From positions 186,001 through 250,000 of the forward strand of contig CAWAJU010000003.1 of the NCBI GenBank assembly GCA_963782495.1: 64,000 nt of DNA, in the 5' to 3' direction. This document shows, piece by piece, positions 9,119 through 17,905 of this stretch. Every line of letters starts with the position of its first letter. Positions within the stretch are counted from its first letter, which is position 1. The position numbers were made by a program, and so were the translations under genes. The stretch comes from DASQBT01 sp963782495. Lineage in GTDB: Bacteria; Pseudomonadota; Gammaproteobacteria; Burkholderiales; Thiobacillaceae. A model generated the notes under the pieces. The model had not been told where the DNA came from and made no database searches. It saw only the letters and a program-made list of their open reading frames with translations.

Positions 9119-9147
9119 TTTGATTGAAACACGGCTTCCAGTATAAT
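9119..9147 (+). promoter_or_regulatory. Sigma-70 promoter of the tRNA-Lys gene
   Basis: TTTGAT and TATAAT are separated by 17 bases, with the -10 box ending 13 bases before the mature tRNA 5' end. The perfect -10 box suits a strong stable-RNA promoter. Confidence 0.7.
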
Positions 9148-9160
9148 TGCGCGCTTTGCA

Positions 9161-9236
9161 GGGTCGGTAGCTCAGTTGGTAGAGCAGCGGACTTTTAATC
9201 CGTTGGTCGCGAGTTCGAATCTCGCCCGACCCACCA
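9161..9236 (+). tRNA. tRNA-Lys (anticodon UUU)
   Basis: A 76-nt cloverleaf. Acceptor stem GGGTCGG pairs with CCGACCC; the D-arm contains AGCTCAGTTGGTAGAGC; the anticodon stem CGGA/TCCG encloses the loop CTTTTAA with anticodon TTT; the T-loop is GTTCGAATC; CCA is encoded at 9234-9236. It is flanked by its own promoter and terminator. Confidence 0.98.
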
Positions 9237-9249
9237 GCCTTACCCCAAG

Positions 9250-9274
9250 AGCCACGGTTGCCCGTGGCTTTTTT
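9250..9274 (+). terminator. Terminator after tRNA-Lys
   Basis: Perfect 8-bp stem AGCCACGG/CCGTGGCT with loop TTGC and six Ts, starting 14 bases past the tRNA CCA end. Confidence 0.85.
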
Positions 9275-9336
9275 CTTGGCAAGCGTTGACGGCTGCTCGA
9301 GCATTCCTGCAACAAGCATTTGCGGATCTATCTTTC

Positions 9337-9592
9337 ATGCCTGTCGTTTTAAGACACAAAGGTGTCACTTCTTTTTTACTCCAATGAAGGCAATCCGCGT
9401 GAGCGCATGCAAATTCATGTGCGTGCTGCTGAAGGCGAAGCGAAGTTCTGGTTGAATCCGGAAGTAAAGTTGGCGACAAACAAAGGGTTCGACGCAAAAG
9501 CCTTACGCGAACTTACACAGTTGGTGGAACAGAGCACTGACTTGATAGAAAGGGCATGGAATGATTACTTTTGCCAAACAAGTTCGTTTTGA
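9337..9592 (+). CDS. DUF4160 protein, frameshifted near its N terminus
   Basis: The ATG at 9337 opens MPVVLRHKGVTS, a typical DUF4160 start, but this frame stops at 9387. The rest of the domain (FYSNEGNPRERMQIHVRAAEGEAKFWL, to the stop at 9592) is in the next frame. Removing one T from the six-T run at 9372-9377 restores one ~84-aa protein. DUF4160 proteins are small, usually paired with DUF2442 and often discussed as toxin-antitoxin-like; their function is unproven. A caller would otherwise start at the GTG at 9362. The shift could be a mutation, a sequencing error or programmed slippage. It overlaps the DUF2442 gene by 32 bases. Confidence 0.75.
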
Positions 9593-9950
9593 TGACAGCA
9601 GCATGTGGGTTGACCTATCGGACGGGCGGTCGATGGGTGTGCCCCTTGCCTGGTTTCCGCGGCTACTGGATGCCTCGCATGAGCAACGCAATAGGGTTGA
9701 ACTCAGTTTAGGAGGGCTTCACTGGGATGAGCTTGATGAAGAAATGTCTATTGACGGGCTATTGGCTGGCCGCTGGGGATATGACCCGGGCTGGGCGCGT
9801 GGCGGCCTGACGGCGAAACAAAGGGAGCGAGGTGACAAAAAACGTCACATTCTAACCCTCAGTGGCACGCGGCAAGCCCTCCTGCAACGGTCATTTCTCG
9901 CCACGACATCGCCCGGAAAACTATTGTTGCAGCCCGAATCCCCCTGTTGA
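9561..9950 (+). CDS. DUF2442 protein paired with DUF4160
   Basis: 129 aa. Residues ~1-75 match DUF2442: VRFDDSSMWVDLSDGRSMGVPLAWFPRLLDAS, then LHWDELDEEMSIDGLLAGR. Family members normally end soon after the LLAGR block; here ~55 further residues of unrelated sequence follow, which suggests that the native stop was lost and the frame reads into non-coding DNA. It overlaps the 3' end of the DUF4160 gene, as usual for this pair. Confidence 0.75.
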   Translation: MITFAKQVRFDDSSMWVDLSDGRSMGVPLAWFPRLLDASHEQRNRVELSLGGLHWDELDEEMSIDGLLAGRWGYDPGWARGGLTAKQRERGDKKRHILTLSGTRQALLQRSFLATTSPGKLLLQPESPC

Positions 9951-10000
9951 CGAGGATGTCGCGCCTGTTTGCCGTTTGCGCGAGGCGCCCAGCTTAAAGT

Positions 10001-10016
10001 TGGCACGGCCGATGCT
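10001..10016 (+). promoter_or_regulatory. Sigma-54 (RpoN) type promoter of pilA
   Basis: TGGCACGGCCGATGCT matches the -24/-12 consensus TGGCAC-N5-TTGCW, with GG (10002-10003) and GC (10014-10015) correctly spaced. It lies 70 bases before the pilA ATG. Type IV pilin genes are commonly RpoN-dependent and activated by PilR; no pilSR genes are in this window. Confidence 0.72.
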
Positions 10017-10085
10017 CGTAATAGGCCAGACACGGTGTTCGTGTTTTTGAAGGACTTACCCTCTACCCACACTAGGAGAAATAAC

Positions 10086-10532
10086 ATGCGCAAGCAGCAA
10101 CAAGGTTTTACCCTGATCGAACTGTTGATCGTCGTGGCCATCATCGGCATCTTGGCGGCGATCGCGATTCCCTCTTACCAGAACTATACCCGCAAGGCTA
10201 AATTCACCGAGGTCGTGAATGCGCTTGCCCCATACAAGCTGGGCGTGGAAGGTTGCCTTCAGGATACGGGCGACATTCTGCAATGCGGTCCCGGTTCAAA
10301 TGGTATTCCAGCCAATACGACTGTTGCCGCGGGTAGGGTTGCTGCCGGCGCTGGCGTTTCGGCTGTTGCGAACCCCATTGTACTTACTGCCACTGCAGCA
10401 AATATTGACGCCGTTGTGAACGGCCTCACATTTACCCTTACAGGCACGCCGGGTGCTGCGGGTGCTTCAAACTCCATCACCTGGGTGAAAGGCGGAACCT
10501 GTGCCACCAGTGCGGCGGGTCCTTTCTGCTAA
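10086..10532 (+). CDS. pilA: Type IV major pilin PilA
   Basis: A 148-aa type IVa pilin with a short leader MRKQQQG followed by the prepilin peptidase site G/FTLIELLIVVAIIGILAAIA: Phe +1, Glu +5 and a hydrophobic N-terminal helix. The C-terminal disulfide loop is formed by Cys in GGTC and the terminal FC; another Cys pair (GCLQ and LQCG) lies mid-protein. AGGAG at ~10074 sets the start. It is followed by a terminator and a ligase-type membrane enzyme that may glycosylate it. It is expected to form twitching/adhesion/DNA-uptake pili. Confidence 0.96.
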   Translation: MRKQQQGFTLIELLIVVAIIGILAAIAIPSYQNYTRKAKFTEVVNALAPYKLGVEGCLQDTGDILQCGPGSNGIPANTTVAAGRVAAGAGVSAVANPIVLTATAANIDAVVNGLTFTLTGTPGAAGASNSITWVKGGTCATSAAGPFC

Positions 10533-10550
10533 TGCAGGACTGGTTGGGAA

Positions 10551-10574
10551 AAGCCGCCTCTGGGCGGCTTTTTT
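10551..10574 (+). terminator. Terminator after pilA
   Basis: Perfect 8-bp stem AAGCCGCC/GGCGGCTT with loop TCTG and a T6 tail, 18 bases after the pilA stop. Confidence 0.88.
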
Positions 10575-10613
10575 CTGTGCGAATATCGTCTCCTAATCAC
10601 CACTACCACAAGC

Positions 10614-12602
10614 ATGCCTAGATTGGCCCAGCCGGGATTGATGCTTGTGCTCTTCACCGGCGCTACTGCATCCGGTTTCATCTATATCAACACAGCACTC
10701 ACCGGGCTGCTACTGTTTGCCTTTGCCTTCTTTGCCTTTCATTCAGCCTGGTCCGAAGGAAGATTGCCTCGGCTGCCATTGAGCATCTGGATGGCAATTT
10801 ACCTCGTGTGGCTCGGTGTGGTCACAGTTTCTAGTTCCGCCCCCAATGCGAGCTTTCTCACCGGCTGGGTGTTGGCAGGAATGCCGCTCGCATATCTGGG
10901 TTGGTCAGCTTTGCCCAACCCGGATATGACGTGGGCGCGCCTGCGCGCGCTATTCTGGCTGGGTGGCATAGGCATGGCGGCATGGGGCATATGGCAGGTC
11001 GTGCAACCGGGGGGCCGCGGACAGGCGGTTGGTCCGCTGTTAGATCGCAATGCCTTTGCTGCGTTGATCAACATCCTATGGTTTAGCGCCGCCTATGTGT
11101 TCCTGAACGGCAGCATTTTCAAAAGCCGAAATTTGCCCATGCTCGGTGCAGGCCTCTTCGTCATGAGCATCGGCTTGTTTGTCACCGAATCGCGCGGCGG
11201 AATTGGCGCGTGGTTGTTGCTCCTTCCGCTCTTGCTATGGGCAGGTTACCGCAACCCATCCACGAGACGCCGCGTCCTGATGATTCCCGTCATTGCGCTG
11301 GCTGCCTATCTGCTGAGCGCCCAACTGGCGGGCACGAGTGTCGCGAACCGAGGCTTCGACCTGGCAAATGACGCGAACAGCGTCGCCAGGCTGTTGATGT
11401 GGAAATCCAGTGTCCTGATGACCTTGGCTCATCCACTTGCCGGTACCGGCTGGGGTACGTTTGCGGCGTACTATCCGGCATTTCGGTCGCCGCTGGAGAA
11501 CACGACCTCAGGCCTGTATGCGCACAATGACTATTTGCAACTGGCCGCCGAGGGCGGCACGCCGGCTTTGGTGCTGCAACTGGGTGTACTGCTCGGATTG
11601 CTGTTGCAACTCAGAAGAAGTCTTGGGCGTGTGAGTGGCCCGGCAGGTCTCGAGAGTGTGGCGCTATCGCTTGGAGCATTGGCTTTATTCGTTCATGCAG
11701 GTGTCAACTTCATCTTCTATTTTGCCTTCATGAACATACTGGCAGGCCTGTACCTGGCGCGAGCGGCCCAACTTGTGGAGCCGACAAGATGCTTCGTCCT
11801 GCCGAATTTCGATCAGATTGGCCGCCCGTTCAAGTATCTCCTGGCAGGATTCATTCCCTTGCTCTTTGCCGCCCCCTTGCTTGTGCACCTGTCCGCACAG
11901 TTGTGCCTGACTGGAACGCAGCCCGGCCTCAAGGCGATCAATCTGATGGCGCCAAACATAACTACGTATGACATTGCCAAATTGATTGCGGCGCTTCGCC
12001 CCCAGGAAGGAATTGCCCAGGAGGTAATGCTTCGCTCAGTGGAAAATGCGCTGAAATCGAGTGATGGCGTGCAAATGAAGGGGGGAAATTTTCAGCGACG
12101 GCTGCTGCTGGAAGCGCTCGATCGCTTTGACTATGTTCGGGCGCAAACGGCAAACAGTCCGAACGTGGGTGTGCGGGAAGTGAAGGTGCTCCTGGCCAAT
12201 CGCAACAGTCTAGGCGACGATATTGCCTACGCAAGAGCGCGGCAGGTGCTGGACGACAACCTTGCTGCCAATCCCTACCATGCATACAGCATGATCTATC
12301 TGGCGAGGCTGGATGTTTTGACTGCGCATGCCGGCGCCGCAATGGAATTCCTGCGCCGCTCCCAGGGCCATGTGCTCTCCAGACGCGATCAACAGCTCCT
12401 CTCCGTGGAGATGCTGCGTCAACTGGCGGCACCCAAAGTCATCGCGGAATTGGACAACATCGAAGAACAGTTGCGCAAGATTCGCTCCGAATCGGAGGTG
12501 GGCAAAGTAATGGCGTTTTCACCTGAAGCCAGCGAAGCGATCGACGCCAGGCTAAACGCCATCGGGGCTCAATTGCGAGCGTCACATTCACAAGTGCTCT
12601 GA
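10614..12602 (+). CDS. O-antigen ligase/PglL-type pilin glycosyltransferase
   Basis: A 662-aa membrane protein. Residues ~1-400 form about 11-12 helices with a Wzy_C (O-antigen ligase) core, including SRGGIGAW and the large periplasmic loop HPLAGTGWGTFAAYYPAFRS…YAHNDYLQLAAEGG. Residues ~440-662 form a periplasmic helical, TPR-like domain. This architecture is that of PglL/PilO/TfpO-type O-oligosaccharyltransferases, which move glycans from undecaprenyl carriers to pilin. Its position immediately downstream of pilA favours pilin as the acceptor. WaaL-type LPS ligase activity cannot be excluded. Confidence 0.82.
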   Translation: MPRLAQPGLMLVLFTGATASGFIYINTALTGLLLFAFAFFAFHSAWSEGRLPRLPLSIWMAIYLVWLGVVTVSSSAPNASFLTGWVLAGMPLAYLGWSALPNPDMTWARLRALFWLGGIGMAAWGIWQVVQPGGRGQAVGPLLDRNAFAALINILWFSAAYVFLNGSIFKSRNLPMLGAGLFVMSIGLFVTESRGGIGAWLLLLPLLLWAGYRNPSTRRRVLMIPVIALAAYLLSAQLAGTSVANRGFDLANDANSVARLLMWKSSVLMTLAHPLAGTGWGTFAAYYPAFRSPLENTTSGLYAHNDYLQLAAEGGTPALVLQLGVLLGLLLQLRRSLGRVSGPAGLESVALSLGALALFVHAGVNFIFYFAFMNILAGLYLARAAQLVEPTRCFVLPNFDQIGRPFKYLLAGFIPLLFAAPLLVHLSAQLCLTGTQPGLKAINLMAPNITTYDIAKLIAALRPQEGIAQEVMLRSVENALKSSDGVQMKGGNFQRRLLLEALDRFDYVRAQTANSPNVGVREVKVLLANRNSLGDDIAYARARQVLDDNLAANPYHAYSMIYLARLDVLTAHAGAAMEFLRRSQGHVLSRRDQQLLSVEMLRQLAAPKVIAELDNIEEQLRKIRSESEVGKVMAFSPEASEAIDARLNAIGAQLRASHSQVL

Positions 12603-12636
12603 GCGAGCCCGCAGATCCCATCTCATCGCCGTTTGC

Positions 12637-13098
12637 TCATGGGAGAAGTTGTTGGATCGTGCCTACGGCGAACCCTCTGCTTTGCAGGAAGCGCATCTGT
12701 TTGGCCTTTTCCTGCGCATCGGCAGGCGGCGCACCAAAGCGTTTGTTCCAGACTTCGCGTGCGCGTTCCAATTCCGTTTGGTTTGCGGCGGCAAGCACCT
12801 GCTTGATGTCGGATTCCTGCACGCCCCGGCTGCGCAGTTCGTGCGCCAGCTTGAGATTGCCGAAGCGCTGCTGCTTCTGCTGCACGTAGCTTTCGGCAAA
12901 GCGCTGGTCGGACAGCCAGCCGCGTTGGCTTAACTCGTCCAGCAGCAGTTCGACGTCTTGTTCCGCGTGGCCGGCCTGCCGAAGCTTGCGGGCCAATTCC
13001 ACTCGCGTGTGATCGCGCCTGGCGAGATGGGCGAGGGCCTGATCGCGCAGGCTCGCGCTCTTGTCTTCACCCGGTCGTGCTGTTTTCTCTGTGGGCAT
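12637..13098 (-). CDS. recX: RecX regulatory protein
   Basis: A 153-aa protein of three tandem three-helix RecX repeats (RDQALAHLARRDHTRVELARKL, QRGWLSDQRFAESYVQQ, ERAREVWNKRFG), normal in length. RecX binds in the groove of RecA filaments and limits their extension. It begins 16 bases after the recA stop, the conserved recA-recX pair, so it is probably expressed by read-through from the recA promoter. Confidence 0.94.
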   Translation of the reverse strand: MPTEKTARPGEDKSASLRDQALAHLARRDHTRVELARKLRQAGHAEQDVELLLDELSQRGWLSDQRFAESYVQQKQQRFGNLKLAHELRSRGVQESDIKQVLAAANQTELERAREVWNKRFGAPPADAQEKAKQMRFLQSRGFAVGTIQQLLP

Positions 13099-13114
13099 GG
13101 AGGGACAGGAAACC

Positions 13115-14155
<1,041 letters not shown>

Positions 14156-14219
14156 GGTCTCTTCTCCTGGTGTGCGGTTGTATCGTTTGTCTGGGGGCAA
14201 GATGCCGCGCCATAACGTC

Positions 14220-14248
14220 AATTTAGTGGATAGGTCGCAAGATGTCAA
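14220..14248 (-). promoter_or_regulatory. Sigma-70 promoter of recA
   Basis: On the minus strand TTGACA (14243-14248) and TAAATT (14220-14225) are 17 bases apart, a near-consensus promoter about 65 bases upstream of the recA ATG. Confidence 0.75.
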
Positions 14249-14263
14249 TAGTTTTTACGCCCT

Positions 14264-14281
14264 ACGTATATTATATTACGT
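14264..14281. promoter_or_regulatory. 18-bp near-palindrome between recA and the WYL gene
   Basis: ACGTATATTATATTACGT is an AT-rich near-perfect inverted repeat (ACGTA…TACGT arms) just upstream of the recA -35 box and ~80 bases upstream of the divergent WYL gene. Size, symmetry and location suit an operator for a dimeric regulator, most simply the WYL protein itself; this is inference. Confidence 0.5.
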
Positions 14282-14293
14282 GAGATTTTATAT

Positions 14294-14309
14294 CTGCTTG
14301 TACAATCAG
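14294..14309. promoter_or_regulatory. Possible LexA (SOS) box
   Basis: CTGCTTGTACAATCAG fits the CTG-N10-CAG frame of LexA operators with a TGTACA centre, but lacks the classical CTGT…ACAG outer match. It is 139 bases from recA and overlaps the promoter region of the WYL gene (TATAAT at 14316-14321), so it might control either or neither. Confidence 0.35.
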
Positions 14310-14361
14310 CAACCGTATAATTGCCAGGTCGCGGGCCTGACGCACGAAGCAGGAGCAACGC

Positions 14362-15255
14362 ATGATTTATAAAGGAAAAATGTGGCTGGACGTGAAATGG
14401 GCAACACGCCAAAGGCTGCAATATATCGAAATCATGGGCTGGTATGCCGGGGTCGTGACCCGTAGCGACCTCGCCAAGGCTTTCGGCATCTCGGACGCAG
14501 CGGCCACCAAGGACTTGAAACTCTATAGCAATCTCGCTCCCGGCAACCTGGTGTACAACCACAGCGTATTCGGTTTCGTGCCGGGTGAGGGCTTCGCTGC
14601 CGCCTTCACCGATCTCGCCCCTGCCGCTGTGCTTCCCGTCATCGCGGCCAATCTTGCGGAAGCGGGCGGACCCTATGGCGCAGACCCAATCTACGGGCTG
14701 GCTACTGCGTCCCTTCCCTTGCCGACGCGCCTGCCCAGCCAGCACGTGCTGGCGCAGATCACCCGAGCCATGCGGGGCGCCAGGAAATTGAACGTGGCTT
14801 ACCAGTCACTGTCCGACCGCGAAAACCGGGAGCCCCGGGTGATCGAGCCCCATACCCTGGTCAACACCGGCCTGCGCTGGCACGTGCGCGCCTACAACGA
14901 AGAAACCTGCGACTTCCGCGATTTCGTGCTGTCGCGCATCTCCCAGGCGCAGGCTCTGGAGGAACCGGCCGAATCCAGCGCGCAGTACGACGACGACTGG
15001 GTGGAATTGGAGAGCCTGAAGCTTGCGCCCCACGCCGGTCTCGACGCGCAGAAGCGCGCGAACCTGTTGTTGGACTATGGCGCAAATGACGATGTCATCG
15101 AGATCAAGGTCAGGCGCGCCTTGATCGCTTATGTGCTGCAGCGGCTGAACGTTGACACGACCAAGGATCACGCGCTGGACCCGAATGTCCATCAGCTCAT
15201 GTTGTTGAATCGCGATGAAATTGAACCGTTCGCGGCTTGGGCGTTCAGTCAATGA
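14362..15255 (+). CDS. WYL-domain transcriptional regulator (BrxR/CapW-like)
   Basis: 297 aa: an N-terminal winged helix-turn-helix (~10-70, RQRLQYIEIMGWYAGVVTRSDLAKAFGISDAAATKDL), a central WYL domain (~120-200, KLNVAYQSLS…REPRVIEPHTLVNTGLRWHVRAYNEE…FRDFVLSRI) and a C-terminal WCX-like extension (~215-297). This three-part layout is that of BrxR/CapW-type repressors, which often control phage-defence islands. Here no defence genes are adjacent: recA is divergent and a housekeeping operon follows. AT-rich upstream DNA contains palindromes that may be its operators. The ligand is unknown; an ssDNA or nucleotide ligand is only a guess. Confidence 0.83.
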   Translation: MIYKGKMWLDVKWATRQRLQYIEIMGWYAGVVTRSDLAKAFGISDAAATKDLKLYSNLAPGNLVYNHSVFGFVPGEGFAAAFTDLAPAAVLPVIAANLAEAGGPYGADPIYGLATASLPLPTRLPSQHVLAQITRAMRGARKLNVAYQSLSDRENREPRVIEPHTLVNTGLRWHVRAYNEETCDFRDFVLSRISQAQALEEPAESSAQYDDDWVELESLKLAPHAGLDAQKRANLLLDYGANDDVIEIKVRRALIAYVLQRLNVDTTKDHALDPNVHQLMLLNRDEIEPFAAWAFSQ

Positions 15256-15261
15256 CCAGGA

Positions 15262-15412
15262 TGTGAAGCCCGGATTGCCACGCGCCTGCGGCGCTCGCAA
15301 CGACGTCGTTGCGAGAAGGCGAAGCCGGCGAAGCAATCCAGGAAGGATTTGACCTCGTGCAAACTGGGTTGCCGCGCTTCGCTCGCAATGACTGCTTCAT
15401 CAAACCGCCCGG
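15262..15412. repeat. Dispersed palindromic repeat, copy 1
   Basis: A ~150-bp non-coding block between the WYL and pncC genes, with self-complementary segments (CGCAACGACGTCGTTGCG is a perfect palindrome) and the phrase TTGCCGCGCTTCGCTCGCAATGAC, which recurs at ~21526-21549. The block also has GCAATCCAG…AAGGATTTG, echoed as GCGATCCAG…AAGGATTTG in the second copy. It looks like a species-level intergenic repeat family rather than a gene. Confidence 0.65.
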
Positions 15413-15420
15413 CGTTTCCC

Positions 15421-15915
15421 CTAAGCAAGCAACTCGATCAGCCCGCGCAGCGCAGCGGCCACGGCCCGGGCGCGGATTTCCTCGCGGTCGCCGCCCAGCC
15501 TGCAGGTGGTGGAATTCAGGTTTCCATCGGTGCTTGCCCAGGCAATGCACACCGTGCCAACCCGCTTCCTGGGCGTTCCGCCGCCAGGTCCGGCAATGCC
15601 GGATACAGACACGCTGATCTGCGCTTCGCTGTGCCTGAGTGCGCCTTCAGCCATTTCGCGTACGGTTTCCTCCGATACCGCACCATGGGACTGCAAAGTC
15701 GCGGCGGAGACCCCGAGCATTTCCTGTTTGGCCAAATTGCTGTAGGTGATGAAGCCGCGCTCATACCACTGCGACGAACCGGCAACCGCGGTGACCGTCT
15801 GACCCAGCCAGCCGCCGGTGCAGGATTCGGCGCTGACCAGCATCCAGCCCTTGAGCGTGAGCAGTTGGCCGAGCTGCTTGGAAAGTTGGAAGAGTTCTGC
15901 GTCAGAGGGTCTCAT
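15421..15915 (-). CDS. pncC: CinA C-terminal-type nicotinamide-nucleotide amidase
   Basis: A 164-aa stand-alone CinA_C domain that deamidates NMN to NaMN in pyridine-nucleotide salvage. Signature segments are SAESCTGGWLGQTVTAVAGSSQWYERGFITYSNLAK and SGIAGPGGGTPRKRVGTVCIAWA. The N-terminal pyrophosphatase domain of full CinA is absent, as in E. coli YgaD/PncC. It is the last gene of the riboflavin-thiamine operon and overlaps pgpA by 4 bases. Confidence 0.92.
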   Translation of the reverse strand: MRPSDAELFQLSKQLGQLLTLKGWMLVSAESCTGGWLGQTVTAVAGSSQWYERGFITYSNLAKQEMLGVSAATLQSHGAVSEETVREMAEGALRHSEAQISVSVSGIAGPGGGTPRKRVGTVCIAWASTDGNLNSTTCRLGGDREEIRARAVAAALRGLIELLA

Positions 15916-16391
15916 GCCAGCAGGTAGCGCGTGATGGAAAGTGTCCCGACAGCGTAGCCCGCTGCCAGCAGATCGTCCAGCATCACCCCGAGTCCGCCCT
16001 TGACTGCAGCGTCCAGCCAGTTGATCGGGAAAGGCTTCCAGATATCGAACAGCCTGAACAAGGCAAAGGCGTAGAGCATCCAGAGTGGGCCGACAGGCGT
16101 GAAGATCAGCACGAGCAGAAAGGCGGCAATTTCATCCCACACGATGTGGCCAGAGTCGTGCACACCCAGATGCTGCCCGGTGAGACCGCAGGCCCAGATG
16201 CCGAGCAGGAAGGCGGCGACAACGAGCAGGATCTGAACTGGCAGGCTGGCAAGTTGCAATGCCCAGAAAAGTGGGAAGGCTGCCAGCGTGCCGAAGGTAC
16301 CGGGTGCCCGGGGCGCGAGGCCGCTGCCGAAGCCCAGTGCAATGAAATGGGCGGGATGGCTGAAGAGAAAGCGCGCTGTGGGTCGACTCAC
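15912..16391 (-). CDS. pgpA: Phosphatidylglycerophosphatase A
   Basis: A 159-aa membrane phosphatase that removes the phosphate from phosphatidylglycerophosphate to give phosphatidylglycerol. The PgpA motif GFGSGLAPRAPGTFGTLAAF at the N terminus and VWDEIAAFLLVL mid-protein are present, with about 3-4 hydrophobic helices. It overlaps thiL and pncC by 4 bases each, indicating tight translational coupling. Confidence 0.94.
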   Translation of the reverse strand: MSRPTARFLFSHPAHFIALGFGSGLAPRAPGTFGTLAAFPLFWALQLASLPVQILLVVAAFLLGIWACGLTGQHLGVHDSGHIVWDEIAAFLLVLIFTPVGPLWMLYAFALFRLFDIWKPFPINWLDAAVKGGLGVMLDDLLAAGYAVGTLSITRYLLA

Positions 16392-17404
16392 TTCGGCGCC
16401 GGCCTGACTTGAGGCGTCAAGGCAAAGTGGTCGAAGCCGGCACGCGTGAGCGCGATCTGCTCGCCGCTTCTGCGGATGATCAAACGCTCGCCCTCACCCC
16501 CGGCTCCTGTCTCGCCGGGAGCGGGAAGAATATGGCCCACCCGCGTGAGGCGAAGCTGCAACTGGTCCGAGAGCGCGTCGATCTCGGTGCGTTTGTCCGG
16601 TGATGCGGTGAACACCAGTTCGTAATCATCCCCGCCGGCGAGTATGCAATCGCGGGCCGCGTCTTCATCTTGATGGGCCTTCAATGCAGGCGACAGGGGC
16701 AGCGACTCAAATTCAACTTCCGCACCTTTGGCTGAACCTTGCAGGATGTGTCCCAGGTCCGCAGCAAATCCGTCGGACACGTCGATGCAGGCATGGGCGA
16801 TGCCGCGCAAGGCCAGGCCCAATTCAACGCGCGGCGTGGGCACGAACAGGCGGGGAAAACAGGTGACCGCTTCTTCGCTGCTGAGCCTGAGTGCGCCCCG
16901 ATGATGGGCCAGGGCGGCGGCGGCATCGCCGAGGGTGCCGGACACCCAGATGTCATCGCCGGTTTGCGCGCCATCGCGTCGCAGCGCGGCACCGGGAGGA
17001 ACTTCGCCGATGGCGGTAATGGTGATGGTCAGCAGCCCGCTGCGGGTGGTATCGCCGCCGATCAGCTCGACGCCGAACTTCTGCGCCAGGCCAAAAAAAC
17101 CGCCGGCAAATCCGCGCAGAAATTTCTCGTCTACGTCCGGCAGGCCGATCGCCAGCAGCACCCAGCGTGGCCGCGCGCCCATCGCAGCGAGATCGGACAG
17201 GTTGACTGCAAGTGCCTTGTGGCCCAACGTGCCGGGCCCATCGGTGGGCAGAAAATGCCGGCCTGCCAGGAGCATGTCGCTGGTAATGGCGAGCTCCATG
17301 CCGGGCGAGGGCTGGACCAAGGCGCAGTCGTCGCCCACCCCCAACACCGCGGACGGGGCGGGACGGGTGAAGAATTTCTTGATGAGCTCGAATTCGCCGG
17401 GCAT
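16388..17404 (-). CDS. thiL: Thiamine-monophosphate kinase
   Basis: A 338-aa PurM/ThiL-family kinase that phosphorylates ThMP to the cofactor ThDP. It starts MPGEFELIKKFF; GVGDDCALVQP carries the metal/ATP-binding acidic residues, NLSDLAAMGARP follows, and ELIGGDTTR and CIDVSDGFAADLGHI are further ThiL signatures. It lies 63 bases after nusB, the common nusB–thiL–pgpA arrangement. Confidence 0.95.
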   Translation of the reverse strand: MPGEFELIKKFFTRPAPSAVLGVGDDCALVQPSPGMELAITSDMLLAGRHFLPTDGPGTLGHKALAVNLSDLAAMGARPRWVLLAIGLPDVDEKFLRGFAGGFFGLAQKFGVELIGGDTTRSGLLTITITAIGEVPPGAALRRDGAQTGDDIWVSGTLGDAAAALAHHRGALRLSSEEAVTCFPRLFVPTPRVELGLALRGIAHACIDVSDGFAADLGHILQGSAKGAEVEFESLPLSPALKAHQDEDAARDCILAGGDDYELVFTASPDKRTEIDALSDQLQLRLTRVGHILPAPGETGAGGEGERLIIRRSGEQIALTRAGFDHFALTPQVRPAPK

Positions 17405-17467
17405 GGGGTCATTTAACCGCAGAGTTCGCGGAGTCCCCAGAGTTTTTCTTCGTCCGGCACCGCGCCG

Positions 17468-17905
17468 TTATCTTTGCTTGGTCAGTGCTTCAATCTCGGC
17501 TGAACGAAGGACCTTCGCGAGCTTGTCCAACACACCGTTGACGTACTTGTGCCCGTCGGTGCCGCCGTATAGTTTGGCCAGCTCCACCGCTTCGTTGATG
17601 GCGACCCGATAGGGAACGTCAGGACAGGCGACCAATTCGTAGGCGCCGATCATGAGGATGCCGCGCTCGATCGGGGAGAGTTCGGCAACTTCGCGATCAA
17701 GGCAAGGGCGCAGCTTCACTTCCAAATTGGAGGCGTCATCGATCGCGCCCTGAAAGATCTGGCGAAAGTAGTCTTCGTCGGCCTTCCTGAACTGCGCGTC
17801 TTCGTGCAGCGTCGCCGTGACCTGTGCATGGTCCTGCTGGCCCAGCAGCCATGCATACAGGCCACGCAGTGCGTATTCGCGCGCAAGCCGTCGCGAGCCG
17901 CTCAT
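17468..17905 (-). CDS. nusB: Transcription antitermination factor NusB
   Basis: A 145-aa all-helical RNA-binding protein that with NusE binds boxA RNA in rRNA antitermination. Features are the Arg-rich N terminus SGSRRLAREYALRGLYAW and the C-terminal LAVCPDVPYRVAINEAVELAKLYGGTDGHKYVNGVLDKLA-type block (split here as VPYRVAINEAVELAK and YVNGVLDKLAK). It overlaps ribH by 4 bases. Confidence 0.96.
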   Translation of the reverse strand: MSGSRRLAREYALRGLYAWLLGQQDHAQVTATLHEDAQFRKADEDYFRQIFQGAIDDASNLEVKLRPCLDREVAELSPIERGILMIGAYELVACPDVPYRVAINEAVELAKLYGGTDGHKYVNGVLDKLAKVLRSAEIEALTKQR

